A stretch of DNA of 20,044 nucleotides, from assembly GCA_003731675.1 (NCBI GenBank), contig RCNQ01000054.1, positions 1-20,044 on the forward strand, read 5' to 3'. The notes under the pieces were generated by a model. It ran no database searches, was not told the origin of the DNA, and saw nothing but the letters and a program-made list of their open reading frames with translations. This stretch comes from Bacteroidetes/Chlorobi group bacterium ChocPot_Mid. GTDB lineage: Bacteria > Bacteroidota > Ignavibacteria > Kapaibacteriales > UBA2268. A program made the position numbers and the translations under genes. Below, one piece after another: positions 1-8,354 of the stretch (position 1 is its first letter; each line of letters starts with the position of its first letter).

Positions 1-1
1 T

Positions 2-1603
2 GACTTCAATTTAAGAAGCGGTATTTATTCACTTCAACAACCTGTTATAGCACCTTTGTATGACACAAGACAAAAAGAAGCTATTTTGCTGGGATGGATT
101 TCAGGAGCATATTCCGAAAATAATTACCACAAATATCTGATGGACAGATGGGAAAAAGAAGTCTATCCGATTGCAGGCACAATGGTTGATTTCAGAAAAT
201 TTTGGTATTCAGCTTTGCATGACGGAGTAATTCAACTTGAACAGCAGGAAAATAAAATTCCTCCTGCTCCAAAAGATTTAGACTTAACAGGCAGTTTAAT
301 CAAAGAAAGCGGATATACAGTTATTCTCAACAGAAGTTACTCGATTGGAGATGGAAGATACGCCAATAACGGCTGGTTGCAGGAACTACCGCATCCTGTC
401 AGTAAGGTAGCATGGGACAATTATGCGGCTATTTCTCCCAAAACAGCTAAAGAACTTGGTGTAGCAAATAATGATTTGATTGAAATTAATATAGAAGGCA
501 GAAAAGTTAAGTTACCCGTTATCGAGCAACCCGGAATGGCAGAAAAAGTAATTGCAACAGAACTGGGATACGGCAGAACAAATGCAGGCGAAGTCGGGAC
601 AAATGTAGGATTCAATGCTAACGCTTTGATTTCTCTGGCAGGAGGTATTTCGCAGTGGATTTACACCGGAGCAAAAGTCACAAAGACCGGAGAAGCATAC
701 AAAGTATTTTCTTCTCAGGAACATCATCCTGTTGATGAAGAATTTGTAAAGGATTTCCATTTTAAAAGGGATATTATTCAGGAAGGCACTTTAAACGAAT
801 ACAAAAAGGACAAGAAATTTTTGAAGCAACATTCCCATGAAATTGACAGCATGTATGGTGAAAAGCAATATAAAGGTGTGAAATGGGCAATGGCTATTGA
901 TTTGAACAAGTGTATTTCCTGTACCAATTGCATAACTGCATGCAACATAGAAAACAACGTTCCTGTTGTTGGCAAAGACCAGTTCGGCAGGGGAAGAGAA
1001 ATGCAGTGGATACGGCTTGACAGATATTACAGCGGTACTCCTGAAGAACCAAAGGTAAGTACTCAGCCAATGCTCTGTCAGCATTGCGACCATGCACCAT
1101 GCGAAAATGTCTGTCCGGTAGTTGCAACGAATCATAGTGAAGACGGATTGAATCAAATGGTTTACAACAGATGCGTCGGGACAAGATATTGTGCGAACAA
1201 CTGTCCGTATAAAGTCAGAAGATTCAATTTCTATAACTTCCGCGAAAAATTTGCAGAAGGTTTCCAGGCAAAGGATTCATTATCTCTTTTGCATAATCCT
1301 GAGGTTACTGTTCGTTCACGTGGAGTAATGGAAAAATGTACTTTCTGCGTTCAAAGAATAGAAGAAGCAAGGCAGGAAGCAACAAAATCAGGAAGAAAAT
1401 TAAAAGGAGATGATGTTAAAACTGCTTGTCAGGTGGCTTGTCCGGCAGACGCTATTGTGTTCGGCGATATGAACGATGAAAAATCAGATATTACAAAATT
1501 GAGAAAACATGATTTGGGTTATCATGTTTTGGAGATGTTGAATGTCAGACCTAATGTTACCTATATAGCAAAATTAAGAAACTTACATACGGAGGATAAA
1601 TAA
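2..1603 (+). CDS. actB: Alternative complex III iron-sulfur subunit ActB, C-terminal part (5' truncated)
   Basis: This is the C-terminal part of ActB, the large periplasmic iron-sulfur subunit of the quinol:cytochrome c oxidoreductase alternative complex III. The frame is open to the left window edge, and the residues before the TTG at 56 (…SLQQPVIAPLYDTRQ) read like conserved ActB sequence, so the gene starts outside the window and TTG 56 is not its start. Numbering from that TTG, residues 1-250 match the end of the molybdopterin-oxidoreductase-like domain. Residues 275-470 form the ferredoxin-like domain with 15 cysteines: C286, C289, C292, C296; C341, C344, C349, C353; C373, C379, C383; C428, C431, C458, C462. 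Fifteen ligands fit the three [4Fe-4S] and one [3Fe-4S] clusters known for ActB. The stop codon directly abuts the GTG of actC, and GGAGG at 1591-1595 serves that next start. Identity is very secure; roughly half of the protein is missing. Confidence 0.96.
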   Translation, partial: DFNLRSGIYSLQQPVIAPLYDTRQKEAILLGWISGAYSENNYHKYLMDRWEKEVYPIAGTMVDFRKFWYSALHDGVIQLEQQENKIPPAPKDLDLTGSLIKESGYTVILNRSYSIGDGRYANNGWLQELPHPVSKVAWDNYAAISPKTAKELGVANNDLIEINIEGRKVKLPVIEQPGMAEKVIATELGYGRTNAGEVGTNVGFNANALISLAGGISQWIYTGAKVTKTGEAYKVFSSQEHHPVDEEFVKDFHFKRDIIQEGTLNEYKKDKKFLKQHSHEIDSMYGEKQYKGVKWAMAIDLNKCISCTNCITACNIENNVPVVGKDQFGRGREMQWIRLDRYYSGTPEEPKVSTQPMLCQHCDHAPCENVCPVVATNHSEDGLNQMVYNRCVGTRYCANNCPYKVRRFNFYNFREKFAEGFQAKDSLSLLHNPEVTVRSRGVMEKCTFCVQRIEEARQEATKSGRKLKGDDVKTACQVACPADAIVFGDMNDEKSDITKLRKHDLGYHVLEMLNVRPNVTYIAKLRNLHTEDK

Positions 1604-2983
1604 GTGAGAGACTATTCAATTGAGCCATCCGTAGTGGAAGGAAAACCAACTTTTCGGCAAATTGACGAGCTTATCGGTGCACCATTGGAGAAAATGCCCG
1701 ATAAGAAATTTTACATTGCCATAAGTATAACAGGAACCATGTTTTTGACCGGGATTATCTGCTGGGGGTTGTCTTTTTACTATGGAACTGGTTTGTGGGG
1801 AAACAACAATCCGGTAGGATGGGGTTTTCCGATTGTTAACTTTGTGTTTTGGGTTGGTATTGGTCATGCAGGAACATTGATATCAGCCATATTGTTTCTT
1901 TTCAGGCAAAGATGGAGAAACGGAATAGCCAGATTTGCAGAGGGCATGACTATATTTGCAGTAATGACAGCGGGTATCTTTCCGCTTTTTCATACAGGAA
2001 GACCATGGCTTGCCCATTATCTTTTTCCCTTGCCGAACGACCATTCACTCTGGGTTAACTTTACATCGCCTTTACTTTGGGACGTTTTCGCAGTATCAAC
2101 ATACTTTACTGTTTCGTTTATTTTCTGGTATGTCGGCTTAATCCCCGACTTTGCCAATCTGAGGGACAGAACAAAGAATAAAGTCAAAAAAGTAATTTAC
2201 TCAATCACAAGTTTGGGATGGCGGGCATCGAACAGGCACTGGCAACATTATGAACTGGTCTATTTGATTCTCGCTGGATTTGCAACACCACTTGTTCTTT
2301 CGGTGCATACAATCGTAAGCTTTGACTTTGCTGTATCAATCATTCCCGGGTGGCACACAACGATTTTCCCTCCGTATTTCGTGGCTGGTGCAGTCTTTTC
2401 GGGATTTGCCATGGTACAAAACGTTTTGATTTTCGTTAGAAAAGTTTTTAATTACGAGAAAATCATTACGGTTGACATTTTGGAGAAGATGAATAAAATT
2501 ATAATCCTTACCGGTTCAATGGTCGGGTATGCTTATGCAATGGAATTTTTCATTGCCTGGTACAGCGGAAATCAGGCAGAATCATTTGTATTTATCAACA
2601 GGGCTTTCGGAGATTATGCCTGGGCTTACTGGATAATGGTTTCCTGCAACGTTATCTTTCCTCAACTGTTTTGGATAAAACGCATTAGAAGGAACATACC
2701 GATTATGTTCATCATCGGAGTTCTTGTTAATGTCGGAATGTGGTTCGAAAGATTTGTAATTACTGTTACTTCGCTTTCAAGAGATTTCCTTCCGTCAAGC
2801 TGGGCATACTACAAACCAACATTGATTGACGGTGGAATACTCATAGGAAGTTTCGGTATGTTTTTCACATTGTTGTTGCTGTTTACCAAGTCCTTACCAG
2901 TAGTTTCGATTGCAGAAATTAAATCTGTTATTGATGGTGCACAGCCAACTCATCATCACAAGGAGGCAAACAATGGAAAATAA
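1604..2983 (+). CDS. actC: Alternative complex III membrane subunit ActC (NrfD/PsrC family)
   Basis: ActC is an integral membrane subunit of ACIII of the NrfD/PsrC family; in the known structures it holds the quinol site facing the ActB iron-sulfur chain. The protein has 459 residues, normal for the family. It has a short cytoplasmic N-terminus (about 40 residues) followed by many hydrophobic segments, and ends in a His-rich tail (…PTHHHKEANNGK). Internal stretches such as GHAGTLISAILFLFRQRWRN and HTGRPWLAHYLFPLPN are typical of ActC. The start is GTG, directly after the actB stop, with GGAGG at 1591-1595 placed 8 bases upstream. The end overlaps the next gene by 11 bases. The tight spacing suggests translational coupling through the operon. 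Confidence 0.95.
   Translation: MRDYSIEPSVVEGKPTFRQIDELIGAPLEKMPDKKFYIAISITGTMFLTGIICWGLSFYYGTGLWGNNNPVGWGFPIVNFVFWVGIGHAGTLISAILFLFRQRWRNGIARFAEGMTIFAVMTAGIFPLFHTGRPWLAHYLFPLPNDHSLWVNFTSPLLWDVFAVSTYFTVSFIFWYVGLIPDFANLRDRTKNKVKKVIYSITSLGWRASNRHWQHYELVYLILAGFATPLVLSVHTIVSFDFAVSIIPGWHTTIFPPYFVAGAVFSGFAMVQNVLIFVRKVFNYEKIITVDILEKMNKIIILTGSMVGYAYAMEFFIAWYSGNQAESFVFINRAFGDYAWAYWIMVSCNVIFPQLFWIKRIRRNIPIMFIIGVLVNVGMWFERFVITVTSLSRDFLPSSWAYYKPTLIDGGILIGSFGMFFTLLLLFTKSLPVVSIAEIKSVIDGAQPTHHHKEANNGK
2961..2966 (+). promoter_or_regulatory. Strong ribosome binding site that fixes the actDE start
   Basis: AGGAGG lies 6 bases before ATG 2973, inside the 3' end of actC. The reading frame is open further upstream (to a possible start at 2910), but only ATG 2973 has a ribosome binding site and gives the typical ActD N-terminus MENKKIYSVVGLFDTADE. 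Similar strong sites precede actC (GGAGG, 1591-1595) and actF (AGGAGG, 4087-4092). Confidence 0.85.
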
Positions 2984-4112
2984 AAAGATATATTCGGTAG
3001 TCGGGCTGTTCGATACTGCTGATGAAATAATTCATGCTTCAGAAAAGGTTGTCGAAAATGGTTACAAGAAATTCGATATCAACACACCTTTTCCTGTTCA
3101 TGGGTTGAATCAGGCAATGAAGCTAAAATCTTCACCAATGGGTTACTTCGCTTTGGTATTCGGATTGACAGGCACAGCAATCGCTTTGCTGACAATGGCG
3201 TTTATGATGACTTTTGATTATCCCTTAAACATCGGCGGTAAGCCGCTATTCCCTTTGCCTGCATTTATTCCTGTTACCTTTGAGGTTACGGTATTGTTGG
3301 CATCAATCGGGACAGTACTTGCTTTGCTGTTCGTATTTTTCAAAATGCCACATAATTCGCATCCGTTGCACGACTCGAACTATATGAAGAAATGTACCAC
3401 AGAAAAGTTTGGTGTTTGTCTTGAAGCTGATGATGAAAAATTCAACGAAGCAGATGCAAAAGCTTTCCTCGAAAAACTCGGTGCGAAAGAAATCGAAACT
3501 ATATACACAGTCAAAGAAGATGTGCCTCCGATTTTTACAAAGCAATTTATCGGATTTTTGGTTTTCACTGTAATTGTGATTTCAGGAGCAACTTATTTTG
3601 TAACAAACAAGCTGATGTTCATGCCGCCATTCAACTGGATGATGGACCAGCACAGAGTAAATGTACAAAGCGTTTCTACTTTCTTTCCTGATAGCTTTTC
3701 AATGAGAGAAAAAGTCGAAGGAACCGTTCCTCGTGGCTTTATGCCTGAGGAATACAAGGAATCACCTGATTCAGCGGGAAAATACTTGCAGAATCCTTTG
3801 GAGTATAATGAAAAAAATATCGCTTTGGGAAAAAAGAAATTCTTAACATACTGCAGTCCCTGCCATGGTAATCTTGCAAAAGGAGACAGTCGCTTGAAAG
3901 ATAATTTTCCGAAGCCGCCAACACTTCACTCCAAGAAACTCAAGGAATGGACTGATGGCAGAATTTACCATGTCATTACATTCGGTCAGGGAGTCATGCC
4001 CTCTTATGCCAAACAGGTTACACGACAAGAAAGATGGGCTATCATTCAATATATTCGTACTTTACAAAGAGCATTAAATCCATCAGAGGAGGACTTCAAT
4101 GGAGCAAAATAA
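2973..4112 (+). CDS. actDE: Fused alternative complex III subunits ActD (DUF3341) and ActE (cytochrome c)
   Basis: One continuous 379-residue frame covers what are normally two ACIII genes. Residues 1-185 are ActD (DUF3341): a small cytoplasmic domain starting IYSVVGLFDTADEII, two membrane helices (about 57-80 and 100-124), and a second soluble part ending AKEIETIYTVKED. Residues 191-210 form a third membrane helix leading into a periplasmic mono-haem cytochrome c domain like ActE. Its haem motif is CSPCH at 294-298 and its likely axial Met is M342 in GVMPSY. The helix acts as linker and anchor, whereas separate ActE proteins are typically lipid- or signal-anchored. The haem would accept electrons from the ActB clusters and pass them on. 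The gene overlaps actC by 11 bases and actF by 14, so the fusion sits inside a coupled operon. No stop or frameshift is seen at the junction (about nt 3525-3600). Confidence 0.93.
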   Translation: MENKKIYSVVGLFDTADEIIHASEKVVENGYKKFDINTPFPVHGLNQAMKLKSSPMGYFALVFGLTGTAIALLTMAFMMTFDYPLNIGGKPLFPLPAFIPVTFEVTVLLASIGTVLALLFVFFKMPHNSHPLHDSNYMKKCTTEKFGVCLEADDEKFNEADAKAFLEKLGAKEIETIYTVKEDVPPIFTKQFIGFLVFTVIVISGATYFVTNKLMFMPPFNWMMDQHRVNVQSVSTFFPDSFSMREKVEGTVPRGFMPEEYKESPDSAGKYLQNPLEYNEKNIALGKKKFLTYCSPCHGNLAKGDSRLKDNFPKPPTLHSKKLKEWTDGRIYHVITFGQGVMPSYAKQVTRQERWAIIQYIRTLQRALNPSEEDFNGAK

Positions 4113-5283
4113 TTATAATTACGTAAAAGCAGAACTACCAAAGAGTGTAGGTAAAACAGGTGTCGCATTTTTGCTGGTTGGTATTGTTGCGGCAATTCTT
4201 GCATTTGTTTTGGAGCCAGCCAGAGCTTCATTCAGTAGTTTGTTGCTTTTTGTCTATCTGATGGGTTTGGGTATGTGTTCACTCTTCCTTGTAGCACTTG
4301 AGTACCTGACTGATGCTGTTTGGAGCGTGGCTTTCCGAAGGATTTCTGAATTTATGACACCTTTGATTTTTATTGCACCGTTATTTGCCATACCCGTTCT
4401 TTTCAATATGCACGACGTATTTCACTGGTCACACGGAGAAGCCGTGCAGACAGATAAAATCCTGCAATGGAAATCACCGTATCTGAATATGTCATTCTTC
4501 CTGATTCGTTTTATTGCAATTGTTGGAATTATGACACTATTCTTCTATCTGATAATCCGCAACTCAGGAAAGCAGGACAAAAACCCTGACCAGAAATACA
4601 CAAGAATCAACGTTAAGTTAGCGGCAATACTGATACCATTCTTCGGAATTTCGATAACACTCATTTCAATTGACTGGCTGATGAGTCTGGAACCACACTG
4701 GTTTTCGACAATATTTGGAATTTATTATTTTGCGGGGAGCTTACTTTCTGCTTTTGCTGTACTGACTTTGTTTTCGGTAAAATTGAAGGAATGGAAAATA
4801 CTTCCTGATTTTTTGGGGAGAGACCATTTTTACAATCTTGGTGCTTTTATGTTCGCATTTGTCAATTTCTGGGCTTATATTGCTTTCAGTCAGTTGCTAT
4901 TGATTTGGTATGCAAATATCCCCGAAGAAACATTTTGGTTTATTGCAAAATTTAATGGCTCGTGGAAGTATTTTTCTATCGGATTGATTCTGGTGCAATT
5001 CATCATTCCTTATGCGGCACTTGTATCACAGCCATCAAAGAGCAATTACAAAAGATTAAAAATAATGTCTGTCTGGATTATTTTCGCTCATCTTTACGAC
5101 CTTTACTGGTTGGTAATGACGACATTTGATAAAAATGGTATAGTCTTCGGATGGATAGAAATCGGATTTATTATACTCGGTATTGGTGTCGTATTGCTAC
5201 TGTTCAGATTTGTTTATGCAAAACGAAATCTTATACCTGTTGGAGACCCGAAACTAAACAGATGTATTAATTTTCACATTTAG
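4099..5283 (+). CDS. actF: Alternative complex III membrane subunit ActF
   Basis: ActF is the second large NrfD-like membrane subunit of ACIII, related to ActC and proposed to contribute to proton movement. The 394-residue protein has about ten hydrophobic segments. It carries the family's signature around SIDWLMSLEPHWFSTIFG (about residues 192-209), followed by YYFAGS. It also has the distal FAHLYDLYWLV stretch and the typical C-terminal VGDPKLNRCINFHI (families usually end with a DPxL…FxN-like tail). ATG 4099 is supported by AGGAGG at 4087-4092 and overlaps the end of actDE by 14 bases. In many Bacteroidota the next genes encode a caa3-type or other haem-copper oxidase; here a single cytochrome c gene follows 25 bases downstream. 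Confidence 0.95.
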   Translation: MEQNNYNYVKAELPKSVGKTGVAFLLVGIVAAILAFVLEPARASFSSLLLFVYLMGLGMCSLFLVALEYLTDAVWSVAFRRISEFMTPLIFIAPLFAIPVLFNMHDVFHWSHGEAVQTDKILQWKSPYLNMSFFLIRFIAIVGIMTLFFYLIIRNSGKQDKNPDQKYTRINVKLAAILIPFFGISITLISIDWLMSLEPHWFSTIFGIYYFAGSLLSAFAVLTLFSVKLKEWKILPDFLGRDHFYNLGAFMFAFVNFWAYIAFSQLLLIWYANIPEETFWFIAKFNGSWKYFSIGLILVQFIIPYAALVSQPSKSNYKRLKIMSVWIIFAHLYDLYWLVMTTFDKNGIVFGWIEIGFIILGIGVVLLLFRFVYAKRNLIPVGDPKLNRCINFHI

Positions 5284-5308
5284 TCAAATTATTTCTTGGG
5301 AATGAATA

Positions 5309-6214
5309 ATGAATATGAAGGAAATGATAAATAAATTTAAATTGAGCCCGCTTCAATTTCTGTTTCTGATTGCCGGTATTGTCTGGTTAATCGTTATTGC
5401 AGGAACTGTTTACAACCTTCCTGATATACCGAAAACAGCAAGAGACGAAATACGCAATGTCATTACAAAAGACACAACAAAAGTTGCGGACCTTGAGTTC
5501 AACAAAGGAAAAGTTATCCCAGGTGTTCAAATCTCAGCTGTTCTTGCACCAAACGAAAAACTTCTTGCAATGGGAGAAGCATCTTTTAAATCAACATGTG
5601 CATCTTGTCACGGCGAAAAAGGTTTTGGCGATGGTGCCGGCGGTGCAATGCTTAATCCCAAACCAAGAAACTTCCACGAAAAAACAGGTTGGAAAAACGG
5701 CAGAGAAATGTTCTCTATGTTCAAGACTTTGCAGGAAGGCATTGCAGGTTCAGGTATGAATGCTTTCGAATTTTTGCCTGTGGAAGAACTTTTTGCAATA
5801 ATTTATTATATTCGTTCATTCACTAATGACTTCCCTCCTGTTACTGAAGAAGAAGTTAAAAAAATTGACGACACCTATGACATCACAAGAGACAAAAAAG
5901 GTGGTGCTTCAATTCCTGTTGCTGTTGCCGAAAACAAAATCATCAAAGAACACAATAAAAATATTGATGATGTTTTATCAAAAATCGAAAAATCAGGCAA
6001 TGCCGCACTAACCATTTTTGAAAAGATTACTTCTGACAAGAGAAAAGCAATTCAGACTCTTTCGGTCAATAAGGAATGGCAAAACAACCTTCAGAATTTT
6101 TCAAAAATTATAACGAGCAATGTAAACATCAATGGTTTTAAGGCAAGTGCTTCAAGACTTACATCCGGGCAGTTGTCAGAGCTACAGAGCTTTCTGAAGA
6201 ATATGATAATCTGA
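5309..6214 (+). CDS. Membrane-anchored mono-haem cytochrome c, last gene of the act operon
   Basis: This is a 301-residue cytochrome c. A single N-terminal membrane helix (about residues 15-34) anchors it and places the rest in the periplasm. A class I haem domain spans about residues 84-172, with CASCH at 97-101 and M150 (GSGMNAF) as the likely axial ligand. Residues about 180-301 are lysine-rich, look mostly helical and contain no second haem motif; I do not recognise this extension. It lies 25 bases after actF on the same strand and ends just before a strong terminator, so it is probably the last cistron of the ACIII operon and a candidate electron acceptor of the complex. The ribosome binding site is weak (TTGGGA region, 5297-5302). 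ATG 5315 is an alternative start two codons in and would change little. Confidence 0.88.
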   Translation: MNMKEMINKFKLSPLQFLFLIAGIVWLIVIAGTVYNLPDIPKTARDEIRNVITKDTTKVADLEFNKGKVIPGVQISAVLAPNEKLLAMGEASFKSTCASCHGEKGFGDGAGGAMLNPKPRNFHEKTGWKNGREMFSMFKTLQEGIAGSGMNAFEFLPVEELFAIIYYIRSFTNDFPPVTEEEVKKIDDTYDITRDKKGGASIPVAVAENKIIKEHNKNIDDVLSKIEKSGNAALTIFEKITSDKRKAIQTLSVNKEWQNNLQNFSKIITSNVNINGFKASASRLTSGQLSELQSFLKNMII

Positions 6215-6233
6215 AAAGAGTAAATATTAAATT

Positions 6234-6272
6234 AAAGAATCCGATATTTTTTCATATCGGATTCTTTTTTTT
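6234..6272. terminator. Bidirectional intrinsic terminator between the act operon and the fcl-menA unit
   Basis: A perfect 14-bp stem (6234-6247 with 6254-6267) encloses a 6-base loop (TTTTTC) and runs into eight Ts (6265-6272), with more Ts at 6274-6279. It lies 20 bases after the cytochrome c stop. The - strand gene ends at 6278, and on that strand the hairpin is followed by a T-rich stretch too, so it probably terminates both converging transcripts. Confidence 0.93.
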
Positions 6273-6277
6273 GTTTT

Positions 6278-7201
6278 TTATGCTATAAAGACTGAAACAG
6301 CAATCAGTAAATCAGTTATTAAAACTACAAGAACATTTTGTCCCATAGCAGGAACAATCTGCTCGAATTTATCACCGGATTTTATAGCTGTCATTGTAGC
6401 TTTCAAAGCTATCGGCAATGTCAGAAGAGCTATCAATAACCAATATGACGATATTCCTGACAGAGGTAAAATGACAATAACTGCATAAGTTGCAAGTATG
6501 CCGAGAGCATAAACATAACCTGATGTTTTCAAGCCCAATTTGATTACCAAATGTAATCGTCCACCTTGTTTGTCTGCCTGTGCATCAGGGAACTCATTCA
6601 AGAATAACAAAAGCGCAGTTAGTATTCCCGGAGCTATCGAAATTAACCAGACTTCCTTCGGGATTGTATCAGCCCACGGCATATCGGGTGTAGCTGTCAT
6701 TGCAACATAAGTGCCAAGCACAACAAAAGTACCTAATGTTAATCCTGCAAAAAATTCTCCGAGCATAATCTTTGCAAGAAAGTTTGTATAAAAAACTGTC
6801 GCAAATGCACCCAATGCAATGAATACGATTAGTATCGGATGTGAAACAAAGATGAAATAAATTCCGATAGCAAGGCCGATTAATAATGTTGTTATTGCGG
6901 CTGTCAATACTGCCTTGGGAGTAGTATGACCTTCAGTCAGCATACCGCTTCCGCCACTGAAAGGATTACGTTTTGTATTGAAGTCAATTTTGGTATGAAA
7001 ATCAGAATACTCATTGAAAAGATTCACCGATGAGTGTGCTGATATTACCCCGATTAACAGCAATATGGCATACGTATAATTGAAACCTTGTGCTGACGGA
7101 TACTTTACCGCATAAGCTACTCCAATTAACACCAAGACTATCGCGAGTAATAAGAAAGGTGCCCGAAATTGTTGCATCCATATTTTTAAGTTTGTTCCCA
7201 T
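6278..7201 (-). CDS. menA: UbiA-family prenyltransferase, MenA-like (menaquinone synthesis)
   Basis: This integral membrane prenyltransferase of the UbiA family has 307 residues and about nine hydrophobic segments. The first Asp-rich motif is N63-E-Y-S-D67…D73 (NEYSDFHTKID), followed by the conserved RNPFSGGSGML. The second is N202-E-F-P-D206…D210 (NEFPDAQADKQGGR). These Mg-diphosphate-binding motifs and the overall likeness to 1,4-dihydroxy-2-naphthoate octaprenyltransferase suggest it attaches the isoprenoid chain in menaquinone synthesis; other UbiA-family substrates cannot be excluded. ATG 7201 is preceded by AGAGGT. It lies 51 bases after fcl on the same strand and is probably co-transcribed with it. 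Its tail faces the ACIII operon, whose substrate would be menaquinol, so the neighbourhood fits the assignment. Confidence 0.82.
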   Translation of the reverse strand: MGTNLKIWMQQFRAPFLLLAIVLVLIGVAYAVKYPSAQGFNYTYAILLLIGVISAHSSVNLFNEYSDFHTKIDFNTKRNPFSGGSGMLTEGHTTPKAVLTAAITTLLIGLAIGIYFIFVSHPILIVFIALGAFATVFYTNFLAKIMLGEFFAGLTLGTFVVLGTYVAMTATPDMPWADTIPKEVWLISIAPGILTALLLFLNEFPDAQADKQGGRLHLVIKLGLKTSGYVYALGILATYAVIVILPLSGISSYWLLIALLTLPIALKATMTAIKSGDKFEQIVPAMGQNVLVVLITDLLIAVSVFIA

Positions 7202-7252
7202 TGTAACCTCTATTTTAGTTAATAAAAATTCTTAAAAAAACAAATAAATATT

Positions 7253-8305
7253 TCACAATTGTAAACTTTGAATTACTTTTCTGATGCCACCTTCGAGAGT
7301 GGAATTTGCTTTCCATCCGAGAGATTTTATTCTGCTGATGTCCAAAAGCTTTTGGTTTGTTCCTTCTGGTTTACTTAAATCGAATTGTATATCACCTTTG
7401 TAACCGATGATTTTCTTTATTAAAAATATCAGCTCTTTAATGGAAATGTCCTCACCTGTGCCGATATTGACAAATTCACCGATTTCATTTGCAGAGTAAT
7501 TTTCCATCAGGTAAACGCAGGCATCAGCAAGTTCGCTTGCCTCGAGAAACTCTCTTTTGACATTGCCCGAACCCCAGACCTTGATGTGCTTGCGGTTGAT
7601 TCCAATTGATTCCAATGCCTGAACTATACTGCTTTCGTCATTATCAATTTTTTCATCCCAGCCAAAGCCAAGTTTGAACCTTTGAATGTCTTTCTTAATG
7701 TAATTATAATCGCTGTTTGTCAAAGCTCTTGCAAGCAAAGTTTTCCGTATTAAAGCAGGCAACACGTGGGAAGTTTCAAGATTGAAATTATCATTTATCC
7801 CGAAAAGATTTGTCGGCATAACCGAAATGAAATTTGTTCCATATTGTTCGTTGTAATAGCGACAAAGTTTAATAGCTAAAATTTTTGCTATCGCATAAGG
7901 TTCGTTTGTCGGCTCAAGAGAATCGGTCAACAGGTACTCTTCTTTCAAAGGTTGCGGAGCATTTTTCGGATAAATACAGGAAGAACCAAGATTGAGCAAT
8001 TTCTTCACTCCGTACTTATAAGCGGAATGTATCACGTTCAACGCTATTGCAGAATTGTCGTAGATAAACTCTGCTTTGTAAGTATCGTTAGCGAGAATAC
8101 CACCAACTTTTGCCGCCGCAAGAAAGACGTAATCGGGCTTGTTTTTCTCAAAATAAATTTCGACTTCGTTTTGCCTTCGGAAATCAATATCGTCTTTGTC
8201 CAACAAAAGTAAATTCGAATAACCCTTCTCGTTTAGCTTGTCTGTAATCGAAGAGCCAACTAATCCTTTATAACCTGCAATTAAAATTTTATCATTTTTA
8301 TTCAT
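7253..8305 (-). CDS. fcl: GDP-L-fucose synthase
   Basis: GDP-L-fucose synthase (GDP-4-keto-6-deoxy-mannose 3,5-epimerase-reductase) is a short-chain dehydrogenase that makes the fucose donor for surface glycans. Numbering from ATG 8305 (350 residues), the NADP-binding motif GYKGLVG is at 11-17. S108/S109 and C110 are in GSSCIYPK, the catalytic pair Y137…K141 is in YAIAK, and H180 is in SHVLPALI. C110 and H180 match the positions of the known epimerase residues. Between 189 and 240 there is an insertion of about 50 residues relative to enterobacterial Fcl, a form I recall from other Bacteroidota. The frame extends upstream to a TTG at 8350, but ATG 8305 gives the normal N-terminus and follows a weak GAGATG-like site. 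gmd, the usual partner, is not in the window. Confidence 0.93.
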   Translation of the reverse strand: MNKNDKILIAGYKGLVGSSITDKLNEKGYSNLLLLDKDDIDFRRQNEVEIYFEKNKPDYVFLAAAKVGGILANDTYKAEFIYDNSAIALNVIHSAYKYGVKKLLNLGSSCIYPKNAPQPLKEEYLLTDSLEPTNEPYAIAKILAIKLCRYYNEQYGTNFISVMPTNLFGINDNFNLETSHVLPALIRKTLLARALTNSDYNYIKKDIQRFKLGFGWDEKIDNDESSIVQALESIGINRKHIKVWGSGNVKREFLEASELADACVYLMENYSANEIGEFVNIGTGEDISIKELIFLIKKIIGYKGDIQFDLSKPEGTNQKLLDISRIKSLGWKANSTLEGGIRKVIQSLQL

Positions 8306-8354
8306 TTCATCTCTGCACGATGAGTTTGTATCTTGTTTGTAGAATTTCAAAATA

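Noticed and set aside
791..1156. 121-codon antisense frame within actB
   Set aside because: It is complementary to the conserved cysteine-rich iron-sulfur region; a shadow of real coding.
2910..2972. Upstream extension of the actDE reading frame to an earlier start at 2910
   Set aside because: It lies inside actC, has no ribosome binding site and adds residues not seen in ActD; ATG 2973 has AGGAGG at the right distance.
8306..8350. TTG start for fcl 15 codons upstream
   Set aside because: ATG 8305 gives the usual N-terminus before the Rossmann glycine motif, and the -7 promoter box would sit right at the TTG.
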